Made by a program: the position numbers and the translations under genes. The notes under the pieces were generated by a model. It was not told where the DNA came from, ran no database searches, and was given only the letters and a program-made list of their open reading frames with translations. DNA of 15,104 nt from JALYNX01 sp964608055 (GTDB lineage Bacteria; Actinomycetota; Acidimicrobiia; Spongiisociales; ZC4RG35), in NCBI GenBank assembly GCA_964608055.1, contig CAZSMJ010000045.1, positions 1-15,104 of the forward strand, in the 5' to 3' direction. Each line of letters opens with the position of its first letter. Position 1 is the stretch's first letter. Positions 13,117-15,104 of this stretch are shown here, piece after piece.

Positions 13117-15104
13117 GTGTTTGAGAGGTTCACGGATCGAGCGCGCCGGGTCGTTGTTCTGGCCCAGGAAGAAGCGCGGCATCTAAACCACAACTACATC
13201 GGCACCGAGCACATCTTGCTCGGTCTCCTCAACGAGGGTGAAGGCATCGCGGCCCAAGCCCTGGAGAGCCTCGACATCGACCTCGCATCGGTTCGCGACG
13301 AGGTGGTCAAGATCATCGGGCAGGGCCAGCAATCGCCGTCCGGCCACATCCCATTCACTCCACGGGCCAAGAAAGTCCTCGAGTTGAGCTTGCGCGAAGC
13401 GCTCCAACTCGGCCACAACTACATCGGCACCGAGCACATCCTGCTCGGGTTGATCCGTGAGGGCGAAGGTGTCGCCGCCCAGGTGCTCCAGCAGTTGGGT
13501 GCAGAGCTGCAGAAGGTCCGACAGACCGTCATCCAGCTGCTTTCCGGTCCCGGGGGGAGCGAGGAACAGTCAAGCGAGCCCGCAGGATCCAGCAGTCGTG
13601 AGTCAGCCGCCGGCGGGTCGACAGTGCTCGACCAATTCGGACGCAACCTCACCCAGATGGCCCGGGAGCGCAAGCTCGACCCGGTTATCGGGCGCACCCG
13701 TGAGATCGAGCGGGTCATGCAGATCCTCTCTCGCCGCACCAAGAACAACCCGGTGCTCATCGGTGAGCCTGGAGTTGGCAAGACCGCCATCGTGGAGGGC
13801 CTGGCCCAGCGAATCGTGGCCAAGGAAGTCCCGGAGAACCTCCAGGGGAAGAACCTCTACACCCTCGACCTGGGGGCCCTGGTTGCCGGGTCCCGGTACC
13901 GCGGTGATTTCGAAGAGCGCCTCAAGAAGGTGCTGAAGGAGATCAAGAGCCGGGGCGACATCGTCCTTTTCATCGACGAGATCCACACCCTGGTCGGCGC
14001 CGGTGCCGCCGAAGGTGCCATCGACGCGGCGTCGATCCTCAAACCGATGCTGGCCCGCGGCGAGTTGCAGACGGTTGGCGCCACCACTCTCGAGGAGTAC
14101 CGGAAGTACTTGGAGAAGGACTCGGCCCTGGAACGGCGGTTCCAGCCGGTCCGGGTGGAGGAGCCTTCGGTCACCGACACCATCCAGATCCTCCTCGGCC
14201 TCAAGGATCGCTACGAGGCGCATCACTCGGTCCGATTCACCGACCAGGCGATCGTCAGCGCCGCCAATCTGGCCGATCGCTATCTGTCCGATCGGTTCCT
14301 CCCCGACAAGGCGATCGATCTCATCGACGAGGCCGGGAGCCGAACCCGGATCCATCGCACCAGCGACGTGCCCGAGATCACGGCTATCGACGAGAAGCTG
14401 TCCAACGTGCGGCGTGACAAACAGGATGCGGTCGCGAGGGAGAATTACGAACGGGCAGCCAACCTCCGCGACGAGGAGCGGACGCTGCTCAGCGCACGTG
14501 CCGTCGAGGAAGCCGCCGACTCCGAGTCGGGATGGGTGATCGACGAAGAAGAGATCGCCGAGGTTCTGGCGCAGTGGACTGGAATCCCCGTGCACCGCCT
14601 CACCGAAGAGGAGACCGCGAGGCTGGTCCATATGGAGGACGAGCTCCACAAGCGGATCATCGGCCAGCACGACGCGATCACCGCAGTTTCCAAGGCAATT
14701 CGGCGCACTCGAGCCGGGCTCAAAGATCCGCGTCGTCCGTCGGGGTCATTCATCTTCCTCGGGCCATCGGGCGTCGGGAAGACCGAGACCGCCAAGGCCT
14801 TGGCTGAGTTCCTCTTCGGCAAGGAAGACGCCCTCATCCAGCTCGACATGTCCGAGTACATGGAGAAGCACACGGTGAGTCGCCTGGTCGGCTCCCCGCC
14901 CGGATACGTGGGTTACGACGAAGGGGGCCAGCTGACCGAAGCGGTCCGTCGCAAGCCGTTCTCGGTGGTGCTCTTCGACGAGATCGAGAAGGCGCACCCC
15001 GATGTCTTCAATACCCTGCTCCAGATCCTCGAGGAGGGCAGGCTCACAGACGCCCAGGGCCGGACCGTCGACTTCAAGAACACCGTCGTGATCATGACCA
15101 GCAA
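13117..15104 (+). CDS. clpC: ATP-dependent Clp protease ATPase subunit ClpC (3' end outside window)
   Basis: AAA+ unfoldase that feeds substrates to ClpP; 662 residues are visible before the edge. Order: two Clp_N repeats (about 1-143), each with NYIGTEHILLGL (26-37 and 101-112); a Ser/Gly-rich linker (144-170); D1 with Walker A GEPGVGKT (216-223) and Walker B VLFIDE (283-288); the middle domain with a UVR motif around RENYERAANLRDEE (441-454), which separates ClpC from ClpB and ClpA; and D2 with Walker A GPSGVGKT (549-556) and Walker B VVLFDE (617-622). The start is GTG 13117, with GGAG at 13107-13110, 6 nt upstream. Nothing is broken in the visible part. The McsA/McsB/CtsR genes of Firmicutes are absent, as expected for actinobacteria. 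Confidence 0.97.
   Translation, partial: MFERFTDRARRVVVLAQEEARHLNHNYIGTEHILLGLLNEGEGIAAQALESLDIDLASVRDEVVKIIGQGQQSPSGHIPFTPRAKKVLELSLREALQLGHNYIGTEHILLGLIREGEGVAAQVLQQLGAELQKVRQTVIQLLSGPGGSEEQSSEPAGSSSRESAAGGSTVLDQFGRNLTQMARERKLDPVIGRTREIERVMQILSRRTKNNPVLIGEPGVGKTAIVEGLAQRIVAKEVPENLQGKNLYTLDLGALVAGSRYRGDFEERLKKVLKEIKSRGDIVLFIDEIHTLVGAGAAEGAIDAASILKPMLARGELQTVGATTLEEYRKYLEKDSALERRFQPVRVEEPSVTDTIQILLGLKDRYEAHHSVRFTDQAIVSAANLADRYLSDRFLPDKAIDLIDEAGSRTRIHRTSDVPEITAIDEKLSNVRRDKQDAVARENYERAANLRDEERTLLSARAVEEAADSESGWVIDEEEIAEVLAQWTGIPVHRLTEEETARLVHMEDELHKRIIGQHDAITAVSKAIRRTRAGLKDPRRPSGSFIFLGPSGVGKTETAKALAEFLFGKEDALIQLDMSEYMEKHTVSRLVGSPPGYVGYDEGGQLTEAVRRKPFSVVLFDEIEKAHPDVFNTLLQILEEGRLTDAQGRTVDFKNTVVIMTS
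13188..13448 (+). repeat. 36-nt near-identical direct repeat inside clpC (Clp_N repeats)
   Basis: Bases 13188-13223 and 13413-13448 differ at one position (t13216 against c13441). They encode the same HNYIGTEHILLG segment in each Clp_N subrepeat, 75 codons apart. The protein repeat is a family feature; the shared codon choice is not required by it. Confidence 0.85.

Noticed and set aside
13095..13124. 9-codon ORF overlapping the clpC start
   Set aside because: Too short, no SD of its own; overlap with GTG 13117 is easily chance.
13603..14670. 355-codon open frame antisense to clpC
   Set aside because: Mirror of the D1 and middle domains of clpC; composition-driven.
1..15104. tRNA, rRNA, CRISPR, insertion sequence or prophage
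   Set aside because: No cloverleaf, regular spacer-repeat array, transposase or integrase motif was seen; almost all DNA is accounted for by housekeeping genes.

Overview
The window is GC-rich, tightly packed bacterial DNA with actinobacterial character. Evidence: GTG and TTG starts, 4-nt start/stop overlaps, TANNNT -10 boxes close to start codons, and a gene order matching the conserved block that in Mycobacterium tuberculosis runs tilS, hpt, ftsH, folE, folP, folB, folK, (membrane protein), DUF2520 protein, panC, lysS, clpC1. The block here is condensed and has lineage-specific insertions. I infer a non-mycobacterial actinobacterium, possibly of the Acidimicrobiia; the sequence alone does not prove the class.

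Layout. 1-1432: the 3' part of tilS overlapping hpt (tRNA-Ile lysidine synthesis, purine salvage). 1506-3506: ftsH, a membrane AAA+ protease. 3519-4803, minus strand and convergent with ftsH: an unusual small operon with a strong promoter, an 11-bp-period direct-repeat array over the -10 box, a 25-codon leader ORF, a ribbon-helix-helix (RHH) protein and a DUF4097 beta-repeat protein, joined by TGATG and GTGA overlaps. 4937-8207: a folate operon (folE, folP, a protein-tyrosine-phosphatase-like protein without catalytic Cys and Arg, folB, and folK fused to an isoprenylcysteine-methyltransferase-like membrane domain). 8324-8665: an unrecognised small basic protein. 8699-11888: a Rossmann/DUF2520 protein, panC and lysS, closed by an intrinsic terminator in a 120-bp cluster of GC hairpins. 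12026-13015, minus strand: a long-chain polyprenyl diphosphate synthase. 13117-end: clpC, cut by the window edge.

How the genes work together. folE, folP, folB and folK are four of the dedicated steps from GTP to dihydropteroate, so the operon is close to a complete folate module. panC and the DUF2520 protein suggest a pantothenate link; panD and coaX, present at this place in mycobacteria, are absent. FtsH and ClpC are the two ATP-dependent proteolysis genes that flank the block. The polyprenyl synthase probably makes the menaquinone or cell-wall carrier side chain.

The most interesting items are the self-contained RHH/DUF4097 operon with its candidate operator and leader ORF, the pseudophosphatase embedded between folP and folB, and the FolK-methyltransferase fusion.
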